Assembly (NCBI RefSeq): GCF_002155425.1
Contig: NZ_MUYG01000010.1
Span: 310,001-374,000, forward strand
Direction: 5' to 3'
DNA: 64,000 nucleotides
From: Erythrobacter donghaensis
Lineage (GTDB): Bacteria; Pseudomonadota; Alphaproteobacteria; Sphingomonadales; Sphingomonadaceae
Under the pieces are notes generated by a model. That model worked only from the letters and a program-made list of their open reading frames with translations, was not told where the DNA came from and did not search any database. The translations under genes were made by a program, and so were the position numbers. Shown piece after piece: positions 1 through 7,564 of the stretch. Numbering within the stretch: position 1 is the first letter of the stretch; every line of letters begins with the position of its first letter.

Positions 1-232
1 TGGCCGGGGCATAGGCCTCGACCGCCTGCGGCTTGGATGAGCCGCGATAGCCGCGCTGGTCGGGCGCGATGCAGCGGTAGCGATCTTTGAAATGCGCGAT
101 CTGGTGACGCCACGTCCGATGGCTCTCGGGAAAGCCGTGGAGGAAGATCAGCACCGGCGCATCGACCGGCCCTTCGTCGACGATGTCGAGGTGGATGCCG
201 TTGGGCAGATGGACGCGCTTGAGGTCAAACAT
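1..232 (-). CDS. alpha/beta hydrolase, C-terminal part outside window
   Basis: The visible N-terminal 77 residues begin MFDLKRVHLPNG and contain the oxyanion-hole motif HGFPES at about residues 32-37, followed by WRHQI and APDQRGYRGSS. This is the opening of an epoxide-hydrolase or haloalkane-dehalogenase-like alpha/beta hydrolase. The catalytic nucleophile, acid and histidine lie beyond the window edge, so the substrate cannot be judged. The start codon overlaps the stop of the upstream SDR gene as TGATG, so the two are probably translated together. Confidence 0.85.
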   Translation of the reverse strand, partial: MFDLKRVHLPNGIHLDIVDEGPVDAPVLIFLHGFPESHRTWRHQIAHFKDRYRCIAPDQRGYRGSSKPQAVEAYAPA

Positions 233-1041
233 CACTGCTGCTCCAGCTTGTCCATATAGCCCTTGGCGACCATGCCTGCGACCTGATCGAACAACGCCTC
301 GGGCGTGCGGCGCGCTTCGCCCATGGCAAGTTCCATGCCTTCCGCGACGATGATCTCGCGTGTCCCCTTGGCAATTTCGTCGAGCATCTGGCGCGCCGCG
401 ACGTCGGCCGGGATGCCCTCGTCGATCGCCCTATCGCTGCGCCCGCGCTGCGTGCCATCGGCGTTGAGCGCGTTGCGCGAGACATTGGTGGCGACCGAGC
501 CGGGATAGATGGTGTGGACGGTGACGCCGTTGACGGTCAGCTCGGCGCGCAGCGCATCGGCATAGCCCGCCAGCCCGAACTTGGCGGCGGAATAGGCCGT
601 GCGCATCGGCACGCCGACCTTGCCCGCGATCGAGGAAATGAACCCCAGCGCTCCTGACCCCCGCTCCGCCATGTGGCCGATCAGCCCTTGCGTGAAGGCG
701 ATCTGGGCGAGGAGATCCACTTCGATGATGTCGCGATAGACCTGCATCGAGGTCTTGAGCGCGCGGCTCCTCTGCGAGATGCCGGCATTGGCAAAGGCGA
801 TGTCGACACCGCCCTTCCAGTCAATCGCCTTTGCCGTGGCATCAGCCAAAGCCGCCTCGTCGCGCACATCGAAGGCGAGGATCAGCGTCTCGCCGCAATC
901 CGCCGCGACTTCGGCGAGGCGCGCCGCGTCACGGCCCGACAGCACCACATGCGCACCCCGTGCGGCCAGCTCCCGCGCGAGCGCCGCGCCAATGCCCGAT
1001 GATGCCCCGGTGATCCACGCCACCTTGCCCGTATAGTCCAT
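232..1041 (-). CDS. SDR family oxidoreductase
   Basis: A 269-aa classical short-chain dehydrogenase/reductase. The cofactor motif TGASSGIG lies at residues 11-18, the NAG motif near residue 86, and the catalytic Ser (about 137), Tyr150 and Lys154 in YSAAK are all present, so it should be an active NAD(P)-dependent oxidoreductase. The substrate is unknown. The ATG at 1041 is preferred to the GTG at 1044 because GGGAGAG lies 8 bases before it. It is coupled by TGATG to the downstream alpha/beta hydrolase and follows the pirin gene on the same strand. Confidence 0.92.
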   Translation of the reverse strand: MDYTGKVAWITGASSGIGAALARELAARGAHVVLSGRDAARLAEVAADCGETLILAFDVRDEAALADATAKAIDWKGGVDIAFANAGISQRSRALKTSMQVYRDIIEVDLLAQIAFTQGLIGHMAERGSGALGFISSIAGKVGVPMRTAYSAAKFGLAGYADALRAELTVNGVTVHTIYPGSVATNVSRNALNADGTQRGRSDRAIDEGIPADVAARQMLDEIAKGTREIIVAEGMELAMGEARRTPEALFDQVAGMVAKGYMDKLEQQ

Positions 1042-1066
1042 CACTCTCTCTCCCGAAGCTGTGCTT

Positions 1067-1945
1067 TCAGGGATAGCTGACCGTCTTGGGCTTGTCGGGC
1101 AAGGGGATAAATTCTTCCTCGTCGCCGGGGACGAGCGGGAAGCTGCCCGCGCGCCAATCGTCCTTGGCCTGATTGATCCGTTCGCGGTCCGAGCTGACGA
1201 AGTTCCAGAACACGTGGCGCTTGGTGGCGAATGCTTCCCCGCCCAGCAGCATCACGCGCCCGCCGCTTTCGCTCGACAGGCGCATCGCTGCGCCCGGTGC
1301 GAGCACGGCGAGCTGATAGCGCTCCAGCGCCACGCCATCGACCGCCGCGCTGCCATCCACCAGCATCACCGCCCGCTCGTCGGCCTCGGCGTCCAGAGGG
1401 ATCGCGCCGCCCGGTTCCAGCACGATATCGGCGTAGATCGTTTCGGCATAGGTGGTGGTCTGCGCGCGGGTTCCCCATAGGCTGCCCATGATGACGCGCG
1501 CCTGTGCGCCGCTGTCTTCCACCACGGGCAGATCCTTGACCGCCTCGAATGCCGGGTCGATCTCCTCGCGCCCGTCAGGGAGCGCCAGCCAGGTCTGCAT
1601 TCCGAAAATCCCGGGATTGGTCGCCAGCTCGCCTTGCGGGCTGCGTTCGGAATGGACGATCCCGCGCCCTGCGGTCATCAGATTGACCTGTCCGGGGCGG
1701 ATCGTGGCGAAGGTGCCGAGGCTGTCGCGGTGGTCGATCGCGCCGTCGAACAGCCAGGTGACGGTGGCGAGATTGATGTGGGGGTGGGGGCGCACGTTCA
1801 TGCCGTCACCGGTAAGGTCGGCCGGGCCGAATTCGTCGACGAAGATGAAGGGGCCGACCATGGTGCGCGCCTTCGAGGGCAGCACGCGGCGCACGGTGAA
1901 AGCGCCCAGATCGTGCGTGACGGGGGTGATGGTCTGGGTGATCAT
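1067..1945 (-). CDS. pirin family protein
   Basis: A 292-aa bicupin of the pirin family. The N-terminal cupin carries PHPHINLATVTWLFDGAIDHRDSLG (shown here as its key parts PHPHINLAT and HRDSLG), the usual metal-binding His region, and is followed by GRGIVHSER. Family members bind Fe(II) and some show quercetinase activity; the actual role here is unknown. The start chosen is the ATG before ITQTITPV, because it overlaps the stop of the Nudix gene as ATGA; a longer upstream reading would run far into that gene. Only a short gap separates it from the SDR gene downstream. Confidence 0.92.
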   Translation of the reverse strand: MITQTITPVTHDLGAFTVRRVLPSKARTMVGPFIFVDEFGPADLTGDGMNVRPHPHINLATVTWLFDGAIDHRDSLGTFATIRPGQVNLMTAGRGIVHSERSPQGELATNPGIFGMQTWLALPDGREEIDPAFEAVKDLPVVEDSGAQARVIMGSLWGTRAQTTTYAETIYADIVLEPGGAIPLDAEADERAVMLVDGSAAVDGVALERYQLAVLAPGAAMRLSSESGGRVMLLGGEAFATKRHVFWNFVSSDRERINQAKDDWRAGSFPLVPGDEEEFIPLPDKPKTVSYP

Positions 1946-2412
1946 GCGCCTGTCTCCTTTGCGATCATGTCGGCAAGGTTGGCAGGGAAGATTGGTTCCT
2001 TCCAGTTCGCCAATTCGGCGAGGGTGAACCACCGATGCTGCGTCATCAGCGCCTGTTCGAGCGCAGTGTGGCGGCTGGTGTCGATCCGCGCTGCGGCGAC
2101 GCGGACGAGGAAGAAGCGTTCGTCGGCCTGCACCGGCTCGCCTTCGACCGTGACGAACTCGGGCGTCATCCGCGCGATCTGAGGGCCGGGATCGACAGCA
2201 AAGCCGGTCTCCTCGAGCAATTCGCGCCGCGCTGCATCCTCGAAGCTTTCACCCGGCTCGCATTCGCCGCCCGCCGTCACCCAGAAGGGTTCGCGCCCAG
2301 GCACGTCATAGCGGAACATCAGCGCGCGCCTCTCGGGATCGAGCACGATCAGCCGCGCTGCGCGGCGCAGGCGCAGGGCGGGGTTGAGGCTATCGCGATC
2401 GTCAAGGCTCAT
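1942..2412 (-). CDS. Nudix hydrolase
   Basis: A 156-aa Nudix hydrolase. The Nudix box covers about residues 48-70, with GGE...REL.EETG and all the acidic metal ligands. The rest of the protein is a minimal single domain. Members cleave nucleoside diphosphates linked to another moiety; nothing here fixes the substrate. Both ends overlap neighbours as ATGA (BolA upstream, pirin downstream), which indicates translational coupling in a BolA-Nudix-pirin-SDR-hydrolase operon. Confidence 0.93.
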   Translation of the reverse strand: MSLDDRDSLNPALRLRRAARLIVLDPERRALMFRYDVPGREPFWVTAGGECEPGESFEDAARRELLEETGFAVDPGPQIARMTPEFVTVEGEPVQADERFFLVRVAAARIDTSRHTALEQALMTQHRWFTLAELANWKEPIFPANLADMIAKETGA

Positions 2413-2675
2413 TCAGCGGGCACACCCGCCTTGATCGCCACCGCGTGCACCCTCTGGCCCACGATATCGCCCAGCGCTGCGATCACAGCGCGCTGGCGGG
2501 CGAGGCGGTTCATGCTCGCAAAAGCCTCGGCCTCGATCTCGATCGTGAAATGCGACTCGCCCGATCCGTCGTCGCCCATGTGGCCCGAATGCTTGGCACT
2601 GTCGTTGATGATGGCGAGCCGCGTCGGCGCAAAGGCCTCGGTCAATCGGACGCGCATTTCCTCGGCTACGGACAT
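2409..2675 (-). CDS. BolA family protein
   Basis: An 88-aa BolA/IbaG-type protein. It has the single class II KH-like fold, with SGESHFTIEI holding the conserved His and HAVAIKAG near the C terminus. BolA proteins pair with monothiol glutaredoxins and bind [2Fe-2S] clusters, and BolA itself affects transcription. The start is the ATG before SVAEEMRVRL; an upstream in-frame Met would add a charged peptide not typical of the family. This is the first gene of the minus-strand operon and is divergent from the J-domain gene with only 79 bases between them. Confidence 0.9.
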   Translation of the reverse strand: MSVAEEMRVRLTEAFAPTRLAIINDSAKHSGHMGDDGSGESHFTIEIEAEAFASMNRLARQRAVIAALGDIVGQRVHAVAIKAGVPAE

Positions 2676-2754
2676 CGGGTTTTTCCTTTTTTGCAAGCAT
2701 TGCGGGCCAATTCGGACTTGGAACTTGGGGCCCCAATCGCCATTCTTGGCCCCT

Positions 2755-3348
2755 ATGCCTTCACCACGATTTCACGGCCGCGTCGAGAGCCCGGGGCGCG
2801 TTTGCGAGGCCCCCGGCTGCCGCGAGGCGGGCGAATTCCGCGCGCCCGGACGGCGCCCGCATGGCTTCGACGGGCCGGGCGAATGGCGCTGGTTCTGCCT
2901 CGATCACGTGCGCGAATTCAACGCAGGATACGACTGGTTCGAGGGGCTGAGCGCCGAGGAGATCATTCGCGCGCAGTCGCCCATTGCAGGCTGGCAGACC
3001 GAAAGCCGCGTCTTCCGCCCCACCGCCGGGATCGCCGACGCGCCGCGCTGGGCCGACTATGCCGATCCATTGGATGCGATCAGCGCCCGCGCGCGCGGGA
3101 TCAAGTCGCGCGCCGAGCGTGAGGGGCGGATGGCCGCGACGGGGCGGTTCAGCCGCGAGGAGGCGAGCGCGCTCGAAGTGATGGGCCTTGGCTCCGACAC
3201 AGACCGCACCCGGCTCAGGCGGCGCTATTCCGAACTGGTGCGCCGTTACCACCCCGACCGCAACGGCGGCGACCGTCGGCACGAGGCGCAGCTGACGGCT
3301 GTGGTGGACGCCTATCAATTGCTCAAGAAAAGCGCCGCGCTGGCGTAG
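2755..3348 (+). CDS. J-domain protein with N-terminal Cys/His cluster
   Basis: A 197-aa protein with a J domain at its C terminus. The HPD tripeptide is at about residues 166-168 in YHPDRNGGD, preceded by the helix RLRRRYSELVRR, so it should stimulate the ATPase of an Hsp70 (DnaK). The N-terminal half has C17, C22, C48 and H51 (C-x4-C-x25-C-x2-H), a possible zinc site. It lacks the G/F and substrate-binding parts of DnaJ. This architecture is common in alphaproteobacteria, but the client is unknown. The start is the ATG at 2755; the upstream open frame overlaps bolA antisense and looks non-coding. Confidence 0.88.
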   Translation: MPSPRFHGRVESPGRVCEAPGCREAGEFRAPGRRPHGFDGPGEWRWFCLDHVREFNAGYDWFEGLSAEEIIRAQSPIAGWQTESRVFRPTAGIADAPRWADYADPLDAISARARGIKSRAEREGRMAATGRFSREEASALEVMGLGSDTDRTRLRRRYSELVRRYHPDRNGGDRRHEAQLTAVVDAYQLLKKSAALA

Positions 3349-3352
3349 AGGC

Positions 3353-3799
3353 TCAGAGCCTCCGGCGGAAGAACACCACCCGCTCGGTCTCCTCGAACCC
3401 CAAAGCCGCGTGGAAGCCATGGCTGGCGGTGTTGTCCAGCAGCGCATCCGATGCCAACTCGGCGCACCCGCGCGCGCGGCCCCATTCTGCTACCGCCTCG
3501 GCCAGCGCGCGGCCGATCCCGGTGCCGCGTACTTCGGGCAGGATGAAGGCGCCCTCGCCAAATGCCACTGGCGACGTGTCGCACCCGTTGACATAGTCGT
3601 GCCGGATGCTGGCTTCGACAAATCCCACAACACGACCCCGGGCGTCCTCGGCAAGAAACGCGATCTGGTCGGGGTCGCCCGTCAGGAAGGTTTCGGCAAT
3701 ATCGGCGGCGTGGGCGTCTGCATCATCGTCGGGCCAGAGCTGTGCGCGCAGCACGGACCACGCCCCAAGATCGGCTGCGGTGGCTTCGCGCACCTTCAT
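3353..3799 (-). CDS. AAC(6')-I-like aminoglycoside N-acetyltransferase (GNAT)
   Basis: A 148-aa GNAT protein. The acetyl-CoA loop RGTGIG is at residues 91-96. Unlike generic GNATs, it carries the stretches EASIRHDYVNG...TSPVAF.EG (63-83) and SDALLDN..SH..H..LGFEETERVVFF (118-144). These closely follow chromosomal aminoglycoside 6'-N-acetyltransferases of the AAC(6')-I group (such as the Ig/Ih/Iz types, recalled from memory). The likely reaction is acetyl transfer to the 6' amine of aminoglycosides; the native substrate may differ. The start overlaps the stop of the GST gene as ATGA, so its translation may depend on that disrupted gene. Confidence 0.85.
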   Translation of the reverse strand: MKVREATAADLGAWSVLRAQLWPDDDADAHAADIAETFLTGDPDQIAFLAEDARGRVVGFVEASIRHDYVNGCDTSPVAFGEGAFILPEVRGTGIGRALAEAVAEWGRARGCAELASDALLDNTASHGFHAALGFEETERVVFFRRRL

Positions 3800-4398
3800 G
3801 AGCGTTCCTGCACCTCCGCAATCAGCCTGCCATCGATGGCATTGGCCTCGGCATAGGCAGGCCGCTGGGTGATGCGCTCGACATAGGTTTTGAACGCTGG
3901 TCGCTCGGGGATCGAGCCGAAGCGCAGGCCCCAGACGAACTGGCTGCCGACATAGGTATCGGCCATCGTGAAGCGGCTGCCTGCTACGTAGTCGTTGGCC
4001 TTGAGCCAGCTCTCGATAGTATCGAGCGCGAGGTCGAGGCTGCCGAAGCCCGCCATGCCCTCTTTGCCCTCCGGCACTTCCCAGCCCATCGCCTTGCTGA
4101 TTACCGCTTGTTCGAGCGGCCCGGCGGCAAAGAACAGCCAGCGGAAATAGGCCGCGCGGTCATGCGCGTCAGGGAGCAACCCTTTTTCGGGGTGCGTCTC
4201 GGCGAGGTAATGGTTGATCGCCGCGCATTCGGTGACGACGTGATCGTGCGAGCCGTGATGGTGCACCAAGGTGGGCACCTTGTTCATCGGGTTCAACTCT
4301 TTGAGTATCCCCGGCCGTGTCGGCCAGTCGAACACCACCTGCTGATAATCCGCGCCCGCTTCGTGCAGCGCCCAGCGCGCGATCTGCCCGCGGCTCAT
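3796..4398 (-). CDS. glutathione S-transferase, 5' end cut off by a nonsense codon
   Basis: The 200 residues from the internal ATG form a GST. The N-terminal thioredoxin-fold part has NPMNKVPTL with the cis-Pro and ETAA-like VTECAAINHYL, and an all-helical C-terminal domain follows. It starts abruptly at MSRGQIARW, without the first beta strand. In the same frame upstream, 4428-4399 encodes MAAFTF-stop-TVA, where family members have FYT-type sequence. The upstream ATG has GGGGAGG 8 bases before it; the internal ATG has no ribosome site. The gene is therefore probably a recent pseudogene, or expressed weakly from the internal start. Its 3' end overlaps the AAC(6')-like gene. Confidence 0.85.
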   Translation of the reverse strand: MSRGQIARWALHEAGADYQQVVFDWPTRPGILKELNPMNKVPTLVHHHGSHDHVVTECAAINHYLAETHPEKGLLPDAHDRAAYFRWLFFAAGPLEQAVISKAMGWEVPEGKEGMAGFGSLDLALDTIESWLKANDYVAGSRFTMADTYVGSQFVWGLRFGSIPERPAFKTYVERITQRPAYAEANAIDGRLIAEVQERS

Positions 4399-4428
4399 GG
4401 CGACGGTTTAGAAGGTGAATGCGGCCAT
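4399..4428 (-). pseudogene. original 5' end of the GST gene with in-frame TAA
   Basis: Read on the minus strand, this stretch is ATG GCC GCA TTC ACC TTC TAA followed by ACC GTC GCC, in frame with the GST body. It restores the missing first beta strand if TAA replaces a Tyr codon (TAC or TAT). A strong ribosome site (GGGGAGG, 4443-4437) lies 8 bases before the ATG, and the start comes 3 bases after the stop of the DUF1428 gene, as expected in this tightly packed operon. Confidence 0.75.
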
Positions 4429-4431
4429 GGC

Positions 4432-4803
4432 TCAGGCCTCCCCTACGAACAGCGGCTCGAACCCGCCGAAGATCATCCGCTTGCCGTCGAAAGGCATGTC
4501 GCTGCCATCGGGCGCTCCGAATTCGGTTTCCATCCGCGGGTCGGCCATGAGCTTGTCGTGGCTGGCATCGGCGGTGGCGCGGTCGGGCCAGGTCATCCAT
4601 GAAAAGACGATCTTCTCATCCCCTTGCGCCTTCACCGCTCTGCGGAAGTCGGTCGAGCTGCCGTCCTTCACGTCGGCCTCCCAGCATTCGATCTGCGAGA
4701 GCGCACCGTAATCCTTGGCGATGTCCCAGAACTTGCGGGCGACTTCGCGGTAGGCGTCCCTGTTGCCCTCGGGCACGGGTATCACGAAACCTTGGACGTA
4801 CAT
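4432..4803 (-). CDS. DUF1428 domain-containing protein
   Basis: A 123-aa protein of the DUF1428 family (YbaA-like dimeric alpha-beta barrel fold): MYVQGFVIPVPEGNRDAYR at the start, FWDIAKDYGALSQIECWEADV, KIVFSWMTWPDRATAD and MPFDGKRMIFGGFEP. Its biochemical role is not established. The ATG at 4803 is preceded by GGAGGGAGA, and longer in-frame readings run into the divergent promoter. It is the first gene of the DUF1428-GST-acetyltransferase operon and is divergent from the HxlR regulator 67 bases away, which suggests regulation by it. Confidence 0.9.
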   Translation of the reverse strand: MYVQGFVIPVPEGNRDAYREVARKFWDIAKDYGALSQIECWEADVKDGSSTDFRRAVKAQGDEKIVFSWMTWPDRATADASHDKLMADPRMETEFGAPDGSDMPFDGKRMIFGGFEPLFVGEA

Positions 4804-4854
4804 CGCAGATCTCCCTCCTCGCCGACTCGATCCTTGCCGAATGTGCGCGCATCG

Positions 4855-4869
4855 GTTACTTAAAGCAAC
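4855..4869. promoter_or_regulatory. HxlR-type operator-like palindrome
   Basis: GTTACTTAAAGCAAC is a 15-bp palindrome with one mismatched pair, in the 67-bp gap between the DUF1428 gene and the HxlR gene. Many HxlR regulators bind short AT-centred palindromes of GTAC/GTTAC type in their own divergent promoter. Function is inferred from position and symmetry. Confidence 0.55.
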
Positions 4870-4870
4870 A

Positions 4871-5554
4871 ATGAAGTTACCAAAAGAAACTGAGGGGGCG
4901 CCGCATGGCAGGTGGTATGCCGACGCCTGCGGTACGGCCTTCGCGCTCGAATTGCTGGGCGAGCGCTGGGCGATGCTGATCGTGCGCGAACTGATGCTGG
5001 GCGGGCGCCGCTTTTCCGACTTGCGCGCCAGTCTGCCCGCGATCAGCGCCAAGGTGTTGACCGAGCGGCTGGCGGGGCTTGAGGCAAGCGGCGTGCTCAC
5101 CCGCCGCCAGCTGCCGCCCCCGGCGGCGACGCAGGTCTACGAGCTCACCGAGTGGGGCTACCGCGCCGAGCCGCTGTTGCAGGAGCTCGGGCGCTGGGCC
5201 GCGCTCTCGCCGCAGCACGATCCAACCCTGCCGATGTCCGCGGTGTCGATGATGCTGTCGCTGCGCACCATGTTCGATCCCGCCCGCGCGGGCGAGCGCG
5301 AGGCGTGGATCGGCTTCGACATCGCCGGGGAGACCTTTCTTGCGCGACTCAAAGGCGGGCAATTGCCGATCGCGCGCCGCCCGCTGGCAGACCCGGACTT
5401 TGCCTTCACCGCGCGCGATGCGCAGGTGCTGGTCGCGCTGTTCTACGGCAAGGTCGACCCCGAGGCGCTGGAACAGGACGGGGCGCTCGCGATCAGCGGC
5501 AACCGGGCTGCGGCGCTCGATTTCGTCAGTCTGTTCGACATTCCGAAACTCTAG
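4871..5554 (+). CDS. HxlR family transcriptional regulator
   Basis: A 227-aa protein. The N-terminal 110 residues are an HxlR winged helix: CGTAFALELLGERWAMLIVRELMLGGRRFSDL (key parts LLGERWAMLIVREL and RFSDL), then ISAKVLTERLAGLE and a wing to YELTEWG. The conserved N-terminal Cys is present. The C-terminal about 100 residues look like the SCP2/ligand-binding domain found in longer HxlR proteins. The ATG at 4871 lacks an evident ribosome site. Its stop and that of the convergent oxygenase gene share the palindrome CTAG at 5551-5554. It most likely controls itself and the divergent DUF1428 operon. Confidence 0.88.
   Translation: MKLPKETEGAPHGRWYADACGTAFALELLGERWAMLIVRELMLGGRRFSDLRASLPAISAKVLTERLAGLEASGVLTRRQLPPPAATQVYELTEWGYRAEPLLQELGRWAALSPQHDPTLPMSAVSMMLSLRTMFDPARAGEREAWIGFDIAGETFLARLKGGQLPIARRPLADPDFAFTARDAQVLVALFYGKVDPEALEQDGALAISGNRAAALDFVSLFDIPKL
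4876..4890. promoter_or_regulatory. second operator-like repeat, 21 bp from the first
   Basis: GTTACCAAAAGAAAC repeats the upstream 15-mer at 11 of 15 positions, exactly 21 bp (two helical turns) downstream. It overlaps codons 2-7 of the HxlR gene. Two same-face sites would suit binding of two HxlR dimers and autorepression; this is inference. Confidence 0.45.
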
Positions 5555-6390
5555 GTCTGGCGGAACGCCCAACGCAGCGTGCGGCCCATGCCCCAGGTCG
5601 CCGCGCGCGCCGGGAGGGCGGTCAGCATCGGGCGTTGCAACCGCAGCATCTGGCGCGCCCAGTCGGGCAGCATCGCGACCGCATCGGCGGTGATCATGGT
5701 CTGCACCGCCACCGGCGTGCCCTTGGGCCGCTGGCTTAGCACTAGCTGCGCGACCTCGCGCGCCTCTGGCGAAGTGGCGAGATCGTGGCGCAACTCGCGG
5801 AAAATCCGCTCGGCCTCGACACGCGTTTCGGGCACCGGATCGGCCCCCAGCATCCGGGCGATCACCGCGAACTGGCGGTAATATTCGTCCTGCTCATGCC
5901 CCGGCATGTCGGGGCGGACGTGGCGCAGATAGCCCGCAAGGAAGCTTTGCGCTTCGGTCACATGGACCCACGCCAGTGTTCTCGGATTGGTCGCTTCGTA
6001 GGCTGTGCCATCAGGCAAGGTTCCGCCGACCTTGGCGTGGATGCGGTTCACGCGTTCGATCGCTTTCAAGGCCTTGTCGCGGTGGCCGAAGGTGGTCACC
6101 GCGATGAACCGTGCGGTGCGTTGCAGCCGCCCGTGCATGTCTTCGCGGAAATTGGAGTGATCGAGCACGCCTTGCAGCGCGTGCGGGTGGAGCATCTGGA
6201 GCAGCAGCGCACGCACGCCGCCGGTCATCATGCCAACGATATCGGCATGCACCAGCCGGATCGGCGTATCGCGCGCGAACAGCGCCTCGTCAGACGGCGG
6301 GGTGGGGGTCTGCCCGGCGCTGGCATCGTGAAACACGCCGCGCACCTGAGAAACCAGTTTGAGGCGCAGCGATTCGACCGGATCGGGCAT
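5551..6390 (-). CDS. oxygenase MpaB family protein (DUF2236)
   Basis: A 279-aa protein of the MpaB/rubber-oxygenase-like family (former DUF2236). It has the conserved run LLQMLHPHALQGVLDHSNFRED, read here as HPHALQGV and SNFRED, and later TFGHRDKAL, IHAKVGGT.PDG..Y.A and WVHVTEAQSFL. Characterised relatives are haem b oxygenases; the substrate is unknown. The start is the ATG before PDPVESLRLK. The gene is convergent with the HxlR gene, sharing CTAG as both stop codons, and divergent from cobS. Confidence 0.88.
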   Translation of the reverse strand: MPDPVESLRLKLVSQVRGVFHDASAGQTPTPPSDEALFARDTPIRLVHADIVGMMTGGVRALLLQMLHPHALQGVLDHSNFREDMHGRLQRTARFIAVTTFGHRDKALKAIERVNRIHAKVGGTLPDGTAYEATNPRTLAWVHVTEAQSFLAGYLRHVRPDMPGHEQDEYYRQFAVIARMLGADPVPETRVEAERIFRELRHDLATSPEAREVAQLVLSQRPKGTPVAVQTMITADAVAMLPDWARQMLRLQRPMLTALPARAATWGMGRTLRWAFRQT

Positions 6391-6505
6391 GGAACGAATA
6401 TAGGCACGATCGGGGCCCGCAAAAGACGCGCTCGTCAATTTGCGAGGGCGGGGCAGCAAACCACCGCTTGCGGCCAAGCGCCATGCGCTCTAACCGAACC
6501 CCACG

Positions 6506-7495
6506 ATGACTTCAGCTTCCAAGAACACTGTCGCCGGCGAAAACGCCTTGCCCACCCAGCCCGACACCAAGGTCGATGTCCGCGAGGTCTTCGGCATCGA
6601 TGTCGACTGGCAGGTGCCCGCCTTCTCGCAAGGCAGCGAACACGTGCCCGAGACCGATGGCGCCTATGTCTTCGATCCCGACACCACGCTGGCGATCCTC
6701 GCAGGCTTCGCGCACAACCGCCGCGTGATGGTGCAGGGCTATCACGGCACCGGCAAGTCGACCCATATCGAACAGGTCGCCGCGCGCCTCAACTGGCCGA
6801 GCATCCGCGTCAATCTCGACGCGCATATCAGCCGCATCGACCTCGTCGGGCGCGATGCGATCGTGCTGAAGGACGGTTTGCAGGTCACCGAATTCAAGGA
6901 AGGCATCCTGCCCTGGGCGCTCCAGCACCCGGTGGCGCTGACCTTCGACGAATATGACGCCGGGCGGCCGGACGTTATGTTCGTGATCCAGCGCATCCTC
7001 GAATTCGATGGCCGGTTGACTCTGCTCGACCAGAACCGGGTGATCACGCCCAACCCGTGGTTCCGGCTCTTCGCCACCACCAACACCGTGGGCCTTGGCG
7101 ACACCAGCGGGCTCTATCACGGCACGCAGGCGATCAATCAGGCGCAGATGGACCGCTGGAACATCGTCGTAGCGCTGAATTACCTCAAGCCCGAGGTTGA
7201 GCAGCAGATCGTCAAGTCCAAGACCCCGGACGCCGACGACAAGCTGATCGCGGACATGGTGAAGGTGGCCGAACTGACCCGGCAGGGCTTCATCAACGGC
7301 GACATCTCGACCGTGATGAGCCCGCGCACCGTGATCACGTGGGCGCAGAACGCGGCGATCTTCGGTTCGGTAGGCTTCTCGTTCCGCTTGAGCTTCCTCA
7401 ACAAATGCGACGAGGCGGAGCGCACGCTGGTGGCCGAATACTACCAGCGCGTCTTCGGCGAGGACCTGCCGGAAGGCGCGGCGAAGAAGCGGTAA
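6506..7495 (+). CDS. cobS: cobaltochelatase subunit CobS-type AAA+ ATPase
   Basis: A 329-aa MoxR-class AAA+ ATPase. It has Walker [10 protein letters not shown] with K84, Walker B LTFDEYD, and the CobS N-terminal signature ([17 protein letters not shown]). In aerobic cobalamin synthesis CobS and CobT form the ATP-driven chaperone of CobN, inserting cobalt into hydrogenobyrinic diamide. The length is that of the family. cobT, which usually follows cobS in this group, is not next to it; an exported protein of unknown function and a penicillin-binding protein follow. Confidence is high for the family and moderate for the role. Confidence 0.9.
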   Translation: MTSASKNTVAGENALPTQPDTKVDVREVFGIDVDWQVPAFSQGSEHVPETDGAYVFDPDTTLAILAGFAHNRRVMVQGYHGTGKSTHIEQVAARLNWPSIRVNLDAHISRIDLVGRDAIVLKDGLQVTEFKEGILPWALQHPVALTFDEYDAGRPDVMFVIQRILEFDGRLTLLDQNRVITPNPWFRLFATTNTVGLGDTSGLYHGTQAINQAQMDRWNIVVALNYLKPEVEQQIVKSKTPDADDKLIADMVKVAELTRQGFINGDISTVMSPRTVITWAQNAAIFGSVGFSFRLSFLNKCDEAERTLVAEYYQRVFGEDLPEGAAKKR

Positions 7496-7564
7496 TCGCC
7501 TGAATTCGCGTTGACGCCGGGCCGCGTCCGGCTATTTTTGCCCTGACGTTGAAGGGGGCAAAAA

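Noticed and set aside
2035-2754. N-terminal extension of the J-domain gene
   Set aside because: The extra 240 codons lie antisense to the Nudix and BolA genes and have no domain match; the ATG at 2755 is a natural start.
5551-5554. CTAG used as the stop of both convergent genes, and TTAA likewise at 34183-34186
   Set aside because: Real in the sequence, but such palindromic stop sharing is expected by chance in dense genomes and needs no special function.
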